From Paracoccaceae bacterium (GTDB lineage: Bacteria; Pseudomonadota; Alphaproteobacteria; Rhodobacterales; Rhodobacteraceae), in contig JABSSD010000108.1 of assembly GCA_013214575.1 (NCBI GenBank), positions 1 through 64,000 on the forward strand: a stretch of 64,000 bases of DNA, given 5' to 3'. Within the stretch, counting starts at the first letter, position 1. Each line of letters opens with the position of its first letter. The position numbers and the translations under genes are program-made. Shown in pieces: positions 45,532 through 54,994 of the stretch. The notes beneath the pieces are model-generated. The model had not been told where the DNA came from and searched no databases. It was given only the letters and a program-made list of their open reading frames with translations.

Positions 45532-45590
45532 GCCCCGCAGATGAGCCTGCGGGGCAAAACGAGGCGGGTCCGTCCAACGGACCCGCCTCG
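45532..45590 (+). terminator. Two consecutive hairpins between tctC and tctB
   Basis: Hairpin 1: GCCCCGCAG (45532-45540) with CTGCGGGGC (45547-45555). Hairpin 2: a 13-bp perfect stem (45560-45572 with 45578-45590). They probably attenuate read-through or protect the tctC 3' end, so that the binding protein exceeds the permeases. Confidence 0.75.
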
Positions 45591-45628
45591 CGTTAAGTTC
45601 CAAAATCATACAGGTTGGATTAATCCCA

Positions 45629-46192
45629 ATGCTCGTTCATCTAAGATCGTTAAGGCTGCCGCGGCGCCTCTGTCTACTGACTTCTGTGGCCGCAACGCTG
45701 GCAGGCGCCGCCTATCTCTACTGGACCGCTACCAACTTGCCGGCCTCCATTCTGCCCGGCTACCCCGGCGATGGGTTCTTTCCAAAGATTTCTCTTGCCG
45801 TCATATTGGTTTTTGGCAGCCTGCTCCTGATCCGCGAATATCTTGCGCCTGAGCCTGAGCCTGAGCCTGCACAAACAGCCAAAAACACCGACGAGGATGA
45901 CGACGACAATAGCAGCGGTCCGATCGAATTCGACCTGGTAGAAGCCAGTCTGATCTTGGGCCTGTCTCTCGGATACATGTATCTGCTCAAGCCACTTGGA
46001 CTTGAGATTGCGACGACCCTGTTCATGTTCGCATTGCTGTTTCCAAGATTGCTTATGCCTGCACCAAAAGCTGCCGCTGTTGCCCTGGCTGGCGCGCTGG
46101 TCACCATGGTGCTTGTCTACTTCGCATTTGTCATCGGTCTGAACGTGCCTTTGCCGCTAAAATTCCTTCCCGTATTTCTAGGCGAGTATTAA
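45629..46192 (+). CDS. tctB: Tripartite tricarboxylate transporter small membrane subunit (TctB family)
   Basis: A 187-residue membrane protein with four hydrophobic segments (about 15-33, 52-70, 105-140 as two helices, 145-172). The loop between helices 2 and 3 carries a PEPEPEP run and an acidic EDDDDN cluster. It lies between tctC and tctA in the usual order, 8 bp before tctA. Confidence 0.88.
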   Translation: MLVHLRSLRLPRRLCLLTSVAATLAGAAYLYWTATNLPASILPGYPGDGFFPKISLAVILVFGSLLLIREYLAPEPEPEPAQTAKNTDEDDDDNSSGPIEFDLVEASLILGLSLGYMYLLKPLGLEIATTLFMFALLFPRLLMPAPKAAAVALAGALVTMVLVYFAFVIGLNVPLPLKFLPVFLGEY

Positions 46193-46199
46193 AGATATC

Positions 46200-47729
46200 A
46201 TGGACAATTTATTTGCGTACTTCGGGATGGCCCTGCTCAACATGGGCAGCATTCCTGTACTCATCGCCATCATTGGCGGCGTTACATTGGGGGTGGTTCT
46301 GGGGGCCTTGCCCGGCTTCGGAAGTTCCCAATCGCTGGCGCTGCTGTTTCCACTGACATTTGCAATGCCCGCGGATGTGGCGATTATTTTCTTCCTCGCG
46401 GTCTATTCCGCGGCAGAATACGGCGGCTCCATACCTGCAATTCTCATACGAACGCCTGGCACACCGGCGCAGGCTGTTACGGTATTGGACGGCTATACCC
46501 TTGCTCAGAAAGGGTATCCGAACCGCGCCCTTAAGATTTCACTGGTTTCCGGGGTGATCGGCGGCATCACCAGCACGCTGATCTTCATCTTCATCGGCGG
46601 CTGGATTGCCAGTATGGCGCTCGAGTTTGGGCCGGGTGAAATGTTTGCCCTGGGGATCTTTGGGTTATCCGTCATCGGCAGCTTCTTTGGTCGCGATCCG
46701 ACACGCGGCTTTCTTGCCGCCGGGCTTGGCCTGTTCCTCTCCACAATCGGCAGCTCCGATTTTGGCGGCATGCGCTTTACTTTCGATCAGGCCTTTCTCA
46801 CCGATGGGATCCCGCTTGTTGTCATCATCATCGCATTTCTTGCCGGACCTGAGGCGCTTCGGCTGCTGATCAATCACCGCAAGACAGTGGAGAAACCAAA
46901 GACCGTTCTTACCCGCGACGGTAACAAAACGGATGACCGGTTCCGTAAATCTGACATTCGAAGACTGATCCCCACCTGGATCCGCGGCAGTCTTATTGGC
47001 ACCGCCATTGGCGCAATCCCAGGCGCCGGGGCTTCGATTGGCTCGCTGATTGCCTATGGCGAAGAGAAGCGGTGGTCTAAGCGGCCGAAAGAAGAATTCG
47101 GCACCGGTATTCCCGAAGGCATTGCGGCACCGGAGACGGCCAACAATGCGGTGGTTGCTGGGACACTTGTTCCGTCTCTTACCTTGGGTATTCCGGGGTC
47201 CGGGTCTGCCGCCATCCTGCTCAGCGTTCTGATCAGCAAAGGGGTTGTCCCGGGGCCGTTGTTGTTTGGCGCCGAGCCAGAGCTTATTGCCTCAATCTTT
47301 GTCGGACTGCTATTTATCAACTTTTGGTTGCTTGTCCTTGGCCTGATCTACACCCGTGGTTTTGCCTATGTGTCAAACGTAGCGCGGCGTATTCTCGGGC
47401 CGTTTGTCTTTATCCTGATCCTGCTGGGCACCTATGCCTATGCCAATTATACCGCGCATGTGATGTTGGTCATTGTGCTTAGCCTTGTGGCTTATTGGAT
47501 GGTGAAGATCGACATCCCGGTTGTTCCTGTGGTCCTGGCCTTTGTTATGGGGCCGATCATTGAGTCCAACCTGTCGCGTGCAATGACGATCCACGTCGGC
47601 GATCTCAGCGTGGTTCTGTCGCGGCCGATCACAATTGTCATTCTGCTGCTGGCCCTGGCGACCTTTCTCTACAGCGCCTTGGGCAGCATGCGAAGCAAGC
47701 CAGCAAGCCAGGGCAAATTGCAGGAATAA
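46200..47729 (+). CDS. tctA: Tripartite tricarboxylate transporter large membrane subunit (TctA family)
   Basis: A 509-residue polytopic permease (about 11-12 helices). Signature motifs are GVVLGALPGFGSSQSLALLFP and GTAIGAIPGAGASIGSLIAYGEEKRWSK, the duplicated G-x-x-PG-x-G element that faces the substrate, and ETANNAVVAGTLVPSLTLGIPGSG. It performs cation-coupled uptake of the substrate delivered by TctC. Confidence 0.95.
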   Translation: MDNLFAYFGMALLNMGSIPVLIAIIGGVTLGVVLGALPGFGSSQSLALLFPLTFAMPADVAIIFFLAVYSAAEYGGSIPAILIRTPGTPAQAVTVLDGYTLAQKGYPNRALKISLVSGVIGGITSTLIFIFIGGWIASMALEFGPGEMFALGIFGLSVIGSFFGRDPTRGFLAAGLGLFLSTIGSSDFGGMRFTFDQAFLTDGIPLVVIIIAFLAGPEALRLLINHRKTVEKPKTVLTRDGNKTDDRFRKSDIRRLIPTWIRGSLIGTAIGAIPGAGASIGSLIAYGEEKRWSKRPKEEFGTGIPEGIAAPETANNAVVAGTLVPSLTLGIPGSGSAAILLSVLISKGVVPGPLLFGAEPELIASIFVGLLFINFWLLVLGLIYTRGFAYVSNVARRILGPFVFILILLGTYAYANYTAHVMLVIVLSLVAYWMVKIDIPVVPVVLAFVMGPIIESNLSRAMTIHVGDLSVVLSRPITIVILLLALATFLYSALGSMRSKPASQGKLQE

Positions 47730-47809
47730 CCGGGCAACTGCCAGCCGGTTGCGCTTGGATGGCGTCACACCCTGTTGGCGCCTAATTAAAGACTTGAAGG
47801 ACAATGAAG

Positions 47810-48769
47810 ATGGACAATCCCAATCTCGACATCGTTCTGCGTATGCAGGGCAATGTCACGCCGCTATTGGACGGACAGGTGTCCGTCGATGGATTCGAGC
47901 TGACAATCCATGACGAGGAGGCGATGGACGGGGCCTTTCGACGCATGGTCCGCGCCAACGAATTCGCGATCAGCGAGCTGGCCTTGACGACCTATGTTGC
48001 GGCCCGCGAACAGGGCGCCGAGTTTACCGCACTTCCCATATTCCTGGTGCGGGAATTCCACCACGGGGCCATCCTGTTCAACCGAAATGCCGGGATCACC
48101 GACCCCAAACAATTGGCCGGCCAGAGCGTCGGCGTCGACCGGGGCTACACGGTCACAACCGGTGTCTGGGCGCGCGAGATCCTGGCCATGGAACATGGGC
48201 TTAGCCCGGAAAGCGTCAACTGGGTGCTGACCAGCGACGATCATGTGGCAGAGTTTCGCCCGCCGGCGAATACTCGACAGTTGGAGGAAGGACGTGATCT
48301 GAGACAACAGCTTCAGACCGGCGCGTTGCCAGCGACCATTGGCTTTTTCCAGCACGATATTCCTGTGGACTATGACAATGTGGTGCCTCTGCATGCCGAT
48401 GGGCTTGCCGCCGGGCTGAACGCCTTTGACCAGCGCGGGCACTACCCGATCAATCATTTGATCGTGGTGCGCAACGATGTGCTGGCGCGCTACCCTGAGT
48501 TGCCAAAAGCCCTGTTCAAGGCTTTCACCGAGTCCAAGCAGATTTACATCAACCGGCTGCGGGCCGGCGATATCGAGGCCCCAACGCCGATCGACGAGAT
48601 GCACAGCCGGATTCTGGAGCGCGGTGCCGACCCGCTGCCCTACGGCATCGCCCCCAACCGGACCTTGCTTGAGGGCTATCTGGAACAATGCCTGTTGCAG
48701 GGGGTGCTGACCCGTCCGGTGACGCTTGAGGACCTCTTTGAGCCATCAACCTTTGAGCTTATTGGCTGA
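47810..48769 (+). CDS. 4,5-dihydroxyphthalate decarboxylase-like protein (second copy)
   Basis: A 319-residue relative of the protein at 41797 with the same layout: MQGNVTPLLDGQVSVDGFELTI, EFAISELALTTYV, LPIFLVREFHHGAILFNRNAGI, QLAGQSVGVDRGYTVTTGVWAREIL and PINHLIVVRNDVLARYPELP. It lacks a signal peptide. Identity to the first copy appears modest, so the two may act on different intermediates. ATG 47810 has better spacing from AAGGA than ATG 47804. It follows tctA by 80 bp. Confidence 0.8.
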   Translation: MDNPNLDIVLRMQGNVTPLLDGQVSVDGFELTIHDEEAMDGAFRRMVRANEFAISELALTTYVAAREQGAEFTALPIFLVREFHHGAILFNRNAGITDPKQLAGQSVGVDRGYTVTTGVWAREILAMEHGLSPESVNWVLTSDDHVAEFRPPANTRQLEEGRDLRQQLQTGALPATIGFFQHDIPVDYDNVVPLHADGLAAGLNAFDQRGHYPINHLIVVRNDVLARYPELPKALFKAFTESKQIYINRLRAGDIEAPTPIDEMHSRILERGADPLPYGIAPNRTLLEGYLEQCLLQGVLTRPVTLEDLFEPSTFELIG

Positions 48770-48870
48770 AAGATCCGGCTGCCAATTGCACTTGGGCCAA
48801 GACAGATGCTGGCCTCTTGGTCGCAATTTACATCTCACCACTGATTATAGTTCTGAGCGGCCAAAGACTA

Positions 48871-48897
48871 AGGGGGGCGTCCAGTGAACGCCCCCCT
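48871..48897. terminator. Bidirectional terminator
   Basis: AGGGGGGCGT pairs with ACGCCCCCCT around a 7-base loop, between the convergent decarboxylase-like gene and the HbpS-like gene. Confidence 0.8.
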
Positions 48898-48946
48898 CTA
48901 ACGGATCTGCCGAAGCGCCTGTTGCCAGGCAATCAAGCTGCTTGTT

Positions 48947-49378
48947 TCAGCCGCCATCGGCAATCAGCCCGGCAGCCTCAATTCCAGCGCTGGCACAGAT
49001 TTCGTCGTTGTCGCCAGTGTCACCCGAGATCCCGACCGCGCCGATGATCAGGCCCTGGGAATTCTTGATCAGCACACCGCCCGGGGCCGGCACACAGCGC
49101 CCGCCGGAGGCGTCAGAGGCGGCGCTCATGAAACCGGGTACTTTTTGCGCCCGCTTGGCCAGATCGCGAGAGCCCAACCCGAACCCCAGCGCGCCATAGG
49201 CTTTCCCATTTGCCAGCTCATACCGCAGGATACCGCTGCCATCCTCGCGCTTGGCGGCCACAATATGCCCGCCGGCGTCCAGGATGATGACCGTTAGCGG
49301 ATCAAAGCTGTTTTCACGGCGTGTTGCGAGCGCGGTATCCACAATGACAGAGGCGTCCTTGAGTGAAATATTGGTCAT
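48947..49378 (-). CDS. HbpS/GlcG-family protein
   Basis: A 143-residue protein of the GlcG/HbpS fold (DUF336): VIILDAGGHIVAAKREDGS, ANGKAYGALGFG, APGGVLIKNSQGLIIGAVGISGDTGDNDEICASAGIEAAGL. Family members bind haem or cobalamin or accompany catabolic enzymes, and the role is usually unknown. It precedes nothing else on its strand and follows the TIM-barrel gene by 30 bp, so the two form a leftward operon. Confidence 0.87.
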   Translation of the reverse strand: MTNISLKDASVIVDTALATRRENSFDPLTVIILDAGGHIVAAKREDGSGILRYELANGKAYGALGFGLGSRDLAKRAQKVPGFMSAASDASGGRCVPAPGGVLIKNSQGLIIGAVGISGDTGDNDEICASAGIEAAGLIADGG

Positions 49379-49408
49379 GTTTGTATTCCCTTTTTTAGGC
49401 AGTTTTCT

Positions 49409-50251
49409 TTAGACAGTGGTGTTCAGAGATTGCTGGGCACGTTCCAACAAGGTTTTGGTGATCTCAATCCCTTCGGCGCAGACCTCGTAGGGAGAGCGCT
49501 GCCAAAACTCGGGGTTCGGCGCTTCGTAACTCAGATAGCCGTCGTAGCCGATCTCGCTCAGCCGGGTGAGCAGGTGGTCCCAGTCAATGATGCCCTTGCC
49601 CGGGAGCAACCGGTCAATCGGGCGCCGCACCCCTGCTGCCGGTTGAGGCGGCACATCACTGTACTGAAAGGCAAACAGTTCCGCGCGGCTGACCGTGCTC
49701 AGGCCACCCCGAATGCCTTGGCTGCGCTGCAGGTGATAGGCATCCAGCAACATGCCGCAGCTCGAATGACCCGCACCGGTTATGATCTGTCGCAACACCT
49801 CCGTGCGATTGACAACCGGGTGCTGGGAATTGAATTCCAGCGCCAGTTTCAGCCCGTGTTCGGCGACGATGGCCCCTGCGGTCCTTGTGGCAGCGGTGGC
49901 GTCGGCGACACTGCCGGTGACCTGACCCGGAGCGCTCATGATCATGTCACAGCCAAGTGCGCTGGCAATCTCGCAAGTCTCGTGCAGAACCTCAAACAAC
50001 CGTTTCTGTTCGTCCGGTGGCGTGAAGAACCAGCCGTATTCGGTGCCCAGCACACCCAGCTGGAGGCCGCTGTCCCGGATCATTGAAATGACGTCCTGTT
50101 TGCTCATGCCGCGATCATAGCAATCGACGATGTCGCTTCTCCGGATTTCAATGGCATCGAATCCAGCCTTGGCAGCCGCATCCAAACAGACGTCAAGCGG
50201 CGTGGTATGGAGGGTCCATGTGTGAAGGGCAGTTCTAAAGTTGCGGATCAT
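49409..50251 (-). CDS. Sugar phosphate isomerase/epimerase-family TIM-barrel protein
   Basis: A 280-residue xylose-isomerase-like TIM barrel. Conserved acidic and His positions are seen in LALEFNSQHPVVNR, GMLLDAYHLQRS, FAFQYSDVPP and YLSYEAPNPEFW, the Glu, Asp-x-x-His, and Glu metal ligands expected. Family members include hydroxypyruvate isomerase and dehydroshikimate dehydratase, so a role in sugar or aromatic acid catabolism is possible. The specific reaction is unknown. Confidence 0.82.
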   Translation of the reverse strand: MIRNFRTALHTWTLHTTPLDVCLDAAAKAGFDAIEIRRSDIVDCYDRGMSKQDVISMIRDSGLQLGVLGTEYGWFFTPPDEQKRLFEVLHETCEIASALGCDMIMSAPGQVTGSVADATAATRTAGAIVAEHGLKLALEFNSQHPVVNRTEVLRQIITGAGHSSCGMLLDAYHLQRSQGIRGGLSTVSRAELFAFQYSDVPPQPAAGVRRPIDRLLPGKGIIDWDHLLTRLSEIGYDGYLSYEAPNPEFWQRSPYEVCAEGIEITKTLLERAQQSLNTTV

Positions 50252-50718
50252 GATTTTCGTCTACTTCAAAGAATTATGTGAACGCATTGGGCATTGCGCA
50301 TTTATGCTGCATCACCAGCCATTGCGGTCCTGGACCGTGGTGACTGCGGCTACAAAATGACAGTTGGGCAGGTTTGTTCGTGTCCATGTGCAATCACATG
50401 GGTCCGAACTGATGCCTTCATATCGGAGGCCCAAACCGAGCCGTGATTTTTCGGGTGATGACATGCGCTCCTTGCAACCAAGGCGGTTGGCGGAGCGGGA
50501 TTCGTTTGCTCCAGTGATAAAATTCCCGTCTCAGACTAGGGGCATTCTGGAGTGGGCGGAATTTCAAAGCGGAACCATTTGGCCAATTGGGTCAGCGACA
50601 CCCCTTACCAAGCCGCGGGTCCTGCATATAGCCAATGCAGCGAATGACTTGCCGTTCGCCGTTCCGGTTGAAGCAAGCATGCATGAGAAAACAAGCGGAT
50701 GCTGAAGGGGAGAATGAA
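50252..50718. promoter_or_regulatory. Divergent intergenic region
   Basis: About 467 bp between the divergent TIM-barrel and SDR genes. It must hold both promoters. I see no gene and no clear operator here. Confidence 0.45.
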
Positions 50719-51465
50719 ATGGGAAATGGTGTTGCAGTGGTGACTGGCGCAGGCAGCGGAGTGGGGCGGGCGGCGGCGCTGGCGCTGTTGAACGACGGCT
50801 GGTCCGTCGGCTTGGCCGGTCGCAGATCAGATGTGCTGGAGGAAACCGCCTCCATGGCCACCGCCGGGACGCCATTGGTTGTGCCGACGGATGTGACCAT
50901 TCCTGAAGAGGTGGAAAACCTGTTTGCCACCGTGATCCAAACCTTCGGGCGGCTGGACACATTGTTCAACAATGCCGGTGGCGGTGCGCCGAGCACCAAT
51001 TTCGGCGAGGTAACCTATGACACCTGGCTCAGGGTTGTTGAGGTCAATCTGAACGGGATGTTCCTTTGCTCAAATGCGGCCTATCGCACCATGCGTGACC
51101 AGTCGCCTCAGGGCGGTCGCATTATCAACAATGGCTCATTGTCGGCCCATGCGCCAAGGCCGGGATCGGCGCCTTATACCACCACCAAACATGCGATCAC
51201 TGGCCTGACAAAATGCATTGCCCTGGACGGTCGGGCGCATAATATCGTCTGTGCCCAGATCGATATCGGCAACGCGGCAACCCCAATGACAGCCCGCATG
51301 GCGGGTGGTGTTCTGCAGCCCAATGGCACCGTGGTTGCCGAGCCCACGATGGACGCCGCCAATGTGGGCAACACGATCCTGTTGATGGCAAACATGGATC
51401 TGTCGGCAAACGTGCAATCGGTTATGGTGATGTCATCGCAAATGCCGTTCCTGGGCCGGGGCTGA
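50719..51465 (+). CDS. Short-chain dehydrogenase/reductase
   Basis: A 248-residue SDR oxidoreductase. The cofactor motif is [23 protein letters not shown] follows, and the catalytic set is Ser in NNGSLSAHA with Y-x-x-x-K in [11 protein letters not shown]. The ATG at 50719 has AGGGGAGA upstream; the longer frame from 50635 is rejected. It is 56 bp upstream of a ketopantoate-reductase-like gene. The substrate is unknown. Confidence 0.9.
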   Translation: MGNGVAVVTGAGSGVGRAAALALLNDGWSVGLAGRRSDVLEETASMATAGTPLVVPTDVTIPEEVENLFATVIQTFGRLDTLFNNAGGGAPSTNFGEVTYDTWLRVVEVNLNGMFLCSNAAYRTMRDQSPQGGRIINNGSLSAHAPRPGSAPYTTTKHAITGLTKCIALDGRAHNIVCAQIDIGNAATPMTARMAGGVLQPNGTVVAEPTMDAANVGNTILLMANMDLSANVQSVMVMSSQMPFLGRG

Positions 51466-51521
51466 ACCAAGCAGGTCAGGCCGCTGCCATTGATCCAGAC
51501 CCCCATCATGACAGGACTAGA

Positions 51522-52517
51522 ATGATGAAAATATGCATATTTGGCGCCGGTGCGGTCGGCGGACATCTCGCGACACGATGTCATCTGGGCGGCGCCGAGA
51601 CCTCTGTCATTGCCCGCGGTCAGAACCTTGCCGCAATTCGCAGCGCCGGGTTGCGGGTGCAGACCCCTGAGGGCGCATTAATGGCTCCGGTTGCGGCGAC
51701 TGTCGACCCCAGCGAGCTGGGGCCTCAGGACGTGGTGATCGTGGCGGTGAAAGCGCCCGCACTTGCCGGAGTTGCCCGGGCCATCCGGCCTTTGCTTGGT
51801 CCCGATACTGCGGTGGTCTTTGCGATGAACGGAATCCCGTGGTGGTACTTCTACCGCCACGGCGGCAAACTGGACGGCACCCAGCTTGCCACCATTGATC
51901 CCGAGCGCGCAGTCTGGGAGGCCGTCGGACCCGAACGCGCCCTGGGCTGTGTGGTTTATTCAGCCAGCGAAGTGGTGTCACCCGGCGTTGTGCGGCTGGC
52001 GCAGGCAAACAGCCGTCTGGTCATTGGCGAACCCGATGGCACAGTTTCGGCCCGCGCGACCGCAGTCGCGGATATCCTCACCGGTGGGGGGCTGCCAACA
52101 TCGGTCACGGGTGACATTCGCGATGTGATCTGGTCGAAACTGCAGAACAATGTGGCGTCTGGCCTGATGGCCATTCTGACCCAATGCACCGTTGATCAGA
52201 TCACAGCCCGACCTTCCTGCGAGGCCGCCATGCGGGGGCTGTTGGCTGAAACCATTGCTGTCGCTGAAGCGCTCGGCCGGGCACCCTCACGCGATATCGA
52301 CAAGGTGGTCGCGCATATGCAGGCGCTGGCGCACAAGCCCAGTATCCTGCAGGATCTTGAGCAAGGCCGGAAGATGGAGATCGAATCGCTCTATACAATC
52401 ATCCTGCGCCTGGCGGAAATGGTCGGGGTCGCAACCCCGAAGCTTGATCTGATGGTCACACTGGCAAGCCTGCGTGCCGAAGCTGCCGGCCTCAATGATT
52501 TTTCTAGCCAGCATTAG
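51522..52517 (+). CDS. Ketopantoate reductase-family oxidoreductase (ApbA/PanE-like)
   Basis: A 331-residue NAD(P)-dependent protein with the GxGxxG fold at its start (ICIFGAGAVGGHLATRCHLGG), VVFAMNGIPWWYF for substrate contact, and the C-terminal helical domain with the catalytic Lys in VIWSKLQNNVASGLMAIL. ApbA/PanE-like proteins next to catabolic genes often are not true PanE, so use in the same unknown pathway as the adjacent SDR is inferred. Confidence 0.85.
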   Translation: MMKICIFGAGAVGGHLATRCHLGGAETSVIARGQNLAAIRSAGLRVQTPEGALMAPVAATVDPSELGPQDVVIVAVKAPALAGVARAIRPLLGPDTAVVFAMNGIPWWYFYRHGGKLDGTQLATIDPERAVWEAVGPERALGCVVYSASEVVSPGVVRLAQANSRLVIGEPDGTVSARATAVADILTGGGLPTSVTGDIRDVIWSKLQNNVASGLMAILTQCTVDQITARPSCEAAMRGLLAETIAVAEALGRAPSRDIDKVVAHMQALAHKPSILQDLEQGRKMEIESLYTIILRLAEMVGVATPKLDLMVTLASLRAEAAGLNDFSSQH

Positions 52518-52527
52518 GCGCTCCTTG

Positions 52528-52546
52528 GGTCACTGTCACAGTGACC
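52528..52546. promoter_or_regulatory. Perfect palindrome GGTCACTG-TCA-CAGTGACC
   Basis: An 8-bp inverted repeat with a 3-base loop lies 11 bp after the PanE-like gene. It may be a small hairpin terminator or a binding site. Confidence 0.4.
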
Positions 52547-52655
52547 TCCTCAGCGGGTAAAGATCTGCGAGGCTGCTGGGGTCAGACTTGGCCTGCTACC
52601 GTTCCCCAGCTGTCGAAGGCCTCCATGCGGTGCAGCGGATGGTCTGTGCTGGTGT

Positions 52656-53390
52656 TCACTTTGCTGCGGTTGCCTTGGCCGAGGTGGCCGAGGTGGCCGG
52701 GACCTGGAGCAGGATGCTGCGCGATTGCGAGGCGAACTCGCGGCGGAACAGAACCGCCAGGGTCAGCAGGGTGGCGCCGATCAGCGCCATGGAACCGGCC
52801 AGCCAGGCCAGCGCCGCCAGCGCAAAATAGGTGGAGCGCATACCGATGTTGAAGCTGCGGGCGGCGGTGATGCTGAGCTCGGCGGCCTGGGCGGCGCGGG
52901 GCAGCGACAGCGGATCGTCAGGGTCGTTGGGCACCGCCGCCATCAGCACCGAGCAATAGCCAAACAGCCGATGGGCCCAGACATATTTCAAAAACGAGTT
53001 GGTCAGCAGCAGCAGCGCGGTCAGCAGTTTGATCTCCCAGACAAAGGCCGGGACGGTGCTTTGGGTCAGGTCGTTGGCGACACCGGCCAGTTGGTCGGTA
53101 TTGCCGATCAGGGCGAGACCGCCGCCGATGGCAATCATCGAGGCCGAGGTGAAAAATATGGCACCCTGACGCAGGCTGCTGATCAGTTGCGCGTCAAACA
53201 TCCGAGGTTGCCGGGTCACCATCTGCACCATCCAGTCACGCCGGAAGTCGGCCATCAGCACCGAGACCGAGGGGCGCCCGGGTCTGGGGTTCTCAATCCG
53301 CCAGCCAATCCACATCCAGCTGCCAATCAGCAGCGCAAGGGCAGTGATGTCGAGGGCGGAAAACAGGTTCAGTCGTTCGGTCCAACTCAT
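52656..53390 (-). CDS. DUF599-family membrane protein
   Basis: A 244-residue protein with about four hydrophobic segments (around residues 10-28, 80-105, 118-140, 190-215). The motifs RDWMVQMVTRQPRMFDAQLISSLRQGAIFFTSAS and FLKYVWAHRLFGY are those of DUF599. The function is unknown. ATG 53390 (MSWTERLNLFSAL) is preferred over 53456. It is divergent from glcD. Confidence 0.88.
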   Translation of the reverse strand: MSWTERLNLFSALDITALALLIGSWMWIGWRIENPRPGRPSVSVLMADFRRDWMVQMVTRQPRMFDAQLISSLRQGAIFFTSASMIAIGGGLALIGNTDQLAGVANDLTQSTVPAFVWEIKLLTALLLLTNSFLKYVWAHRLFGYCSVLMAAVPNDPDDPLSLPRAAQAAELSITAARSFNIGMRSTYFALAALAWLAGSMALIGATLLTLAVLFRREFASQSRSILLQVPATSATSAKATAAK

Positions 53391-53468
53391 GCCGTACCCT
53401 AGCGTGACATTTTGGTTCTTGCCAGCACCCATGGATTGGTAATAATATTTTACCAAAAGGAGAGCCCC

Positions 53469-54917
53469 ATGGAGATGCCATCCCCCAACCCCGCCATTCT
53501 GGCGCGCAAAGCTGAGCTGGCCGCCAGGCTGTCAGCTGTCTTGCCCGCGGATGCGTTGATCCAGGATGAGGTTGAAACCCGCGCCTATGAATGTGACGCG
53601 CTGACCGCCTATCGCTGTCCGCCGCTGCTGGTGGTGCTGCCGCGCACCACGCAGCAAGTGTCGGAGGTGCTGCGTATCTGTCACCAGGAGGGGGTGCCGG
53701 TGGTGCCGCGGGGGGCGGGCACCTCGCTGGCGGGTGGCGCGCTGCCGACCGCCGATTCGGTGGTGCTGGGGGTGGCCCGGATGAACGCGGTGCTGGAGAC
53801 GGATTATGACAACCGGGTGATTCGGGTGCAGACCGGCCGCACCAACCTGAGCGTCTCGGGGGCGGTGGAGGAAGAGGATTTCTTTTATGCGCCGGATCCC
53901 TCGTCGCAACTGGCCTGTGCGATCGCTGGCAATATCGCGATGAATTCGGGCGGTGCCCATTGTCTCAAGTATGGCGTGACCACCAATAATCTGATGGCGG
54001 TGACCCTGGTGATGATGGATGGCACCGTGGTGGAGATTGGCGGTGCCTATCTGGATGCCGGCGGGCTGGACCTGCTGGGGGTGATCTGCGGCAGCGAGGG
54101 TCAGCTGGGGGTGGTGACCGAGGCGACATTGCGGATTCTGCGCAAGCCCGAGGGGGCGCGGCCGATCTTGATTGGCTATGACAGCAACCAGGTGGCCGGT
54201 GCCTGTGTCGGCGACATCATCAAGGCCGGTGTTTTGCCTGTGGCGATCGAATTCATGGATCGCCCCTGTATCGAGGCCTGCGAGGCCTTTGCCAAGGCTG
54301 GCTATCCCATGTGCGAGGCATTGCTGATTGTCGAGGTCGAGGGCAGCCCGGATGAGATTGATCATCAGTTGAAACTAATCACCGAGATTGCCCGCTCGCA
54401 TAATCCGGTCGAGCTGCGTGAGGCTCGGGATGCGGAGGAGGCCGGGCGGATCTGGCTGGGGCGCAAGTCTGCCTTTGGCGCCATGGGGCAGATCAACGAT
54501 TACATGTGTCTCGATGGCACCATCCCGGTGACCGAACTGCCGATGGTGCTGCGCCGCATTGGCGAGATGTCCAAGCAATACGGGCTGGATGTGGCCAATG
54601 TTTTCCATGCCGGCGATGGCAATATGCACCCTCTGATCCTGTTCGATGCCAATAAGCCGGGGGATCTGGAGCTCTGCGAAGAGTTTGGCGCTGAGATCCT
54701 GAAGCTCTGTGTCGAGGTGGGGGGATGTCTGACCGGCGAGCATGGTGTGGGGGTCGAGAAGCGCGACCTGATGCTGCATCAGTATACGCCTGAGGATCTG
54801 GAGGCGCAGTTGAAGGTCAAGGATGTGTTTGACCCGCAGTGGCTGCTGAACCCGGCGAAAGTGTTTCCGCTGAAGGTGACCGAGGCGCGGCGCGTTGGCG
54901 GCGTGGCGGCGCAGTAG
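53469..54917 (+). CDS. glcD: Glycolate oxidase FAD subunit
   Basis: A 482-residue FAD-linked oxidase. The FAD-binding domain (VVPRGAGTSLAGGALP, GNIAMNSGGAHCLKYGVTTNN) and the C-terminal cap (FHAGDGNMHPLILFD, GGCLTGEHGVGVEKRD with the catalytic His) match GlcD. It oxidises glycolate to glyoxylate with GlcE and GlcF, passing electrons to the membrane. AAAAGGAGAG before the ATG at 53469 supports that start. Confidence 0.95.
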   Translation: MEMPSPNPAILARKAELAARLSAVLPADALIQDEVETRAYECDALTAYRCPPLLVVLPRTTQQVSEVLRICHQEGVPVVPRGAGTSLAGGALPTADSVVLGVARMNAVLETDYDNRVIRVQTGRTNLSVSGAVEEEDFFYAPDPSSQLACAIAGNIAMNSGGAHCLKYGVTTNNLMAVTLVMMDGTVVEIGGAYLDAGGLDLLGVICGSEGQLGVVTEATLRILRKPEGARPILIGYDSNQVAGACVGDIIKAGVLPVAIEFMDRPCIEACEAFAKAGYPMCEALLIVEVEGSPDEIDHQLKLITEIARSHNPVELREARDAEEAGRIWLGRKSAFGAMGQINDYMCLDGTIPVTELPMVLRRIGEMSKQYGLDVANVFHAGDGNMHPLILFDANKPGDLELCEEFGAEILKLCVEVGGCLTGEHGVGVEKRDLMLHQYTPEDLEAQLKVKDVFDPQWLLNPAKVFPLKVTEARRVGGVAAQ

Positions 54918-54939
54918 CAGTGAGCGGCGCAGTGGCAGT

Positions 54940-54994
54940 GGGGGCGCTGCCCCCGTCCTGCGGACTCCCCCGAGGTATTTGGAACAAGAAGAAG
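54940..54994 (+). repeat. Dispersed repeat (copy F), reference copy
   Basis: A GGGGGC-GCT-GCCCCC hairpin is followed by GACTCCCCCGAGGTATTTGG and AACAAGAAGAAG. The end abuts the glcE start, so the repeat supplies its translation-initiation region. Confidence 0.7.
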
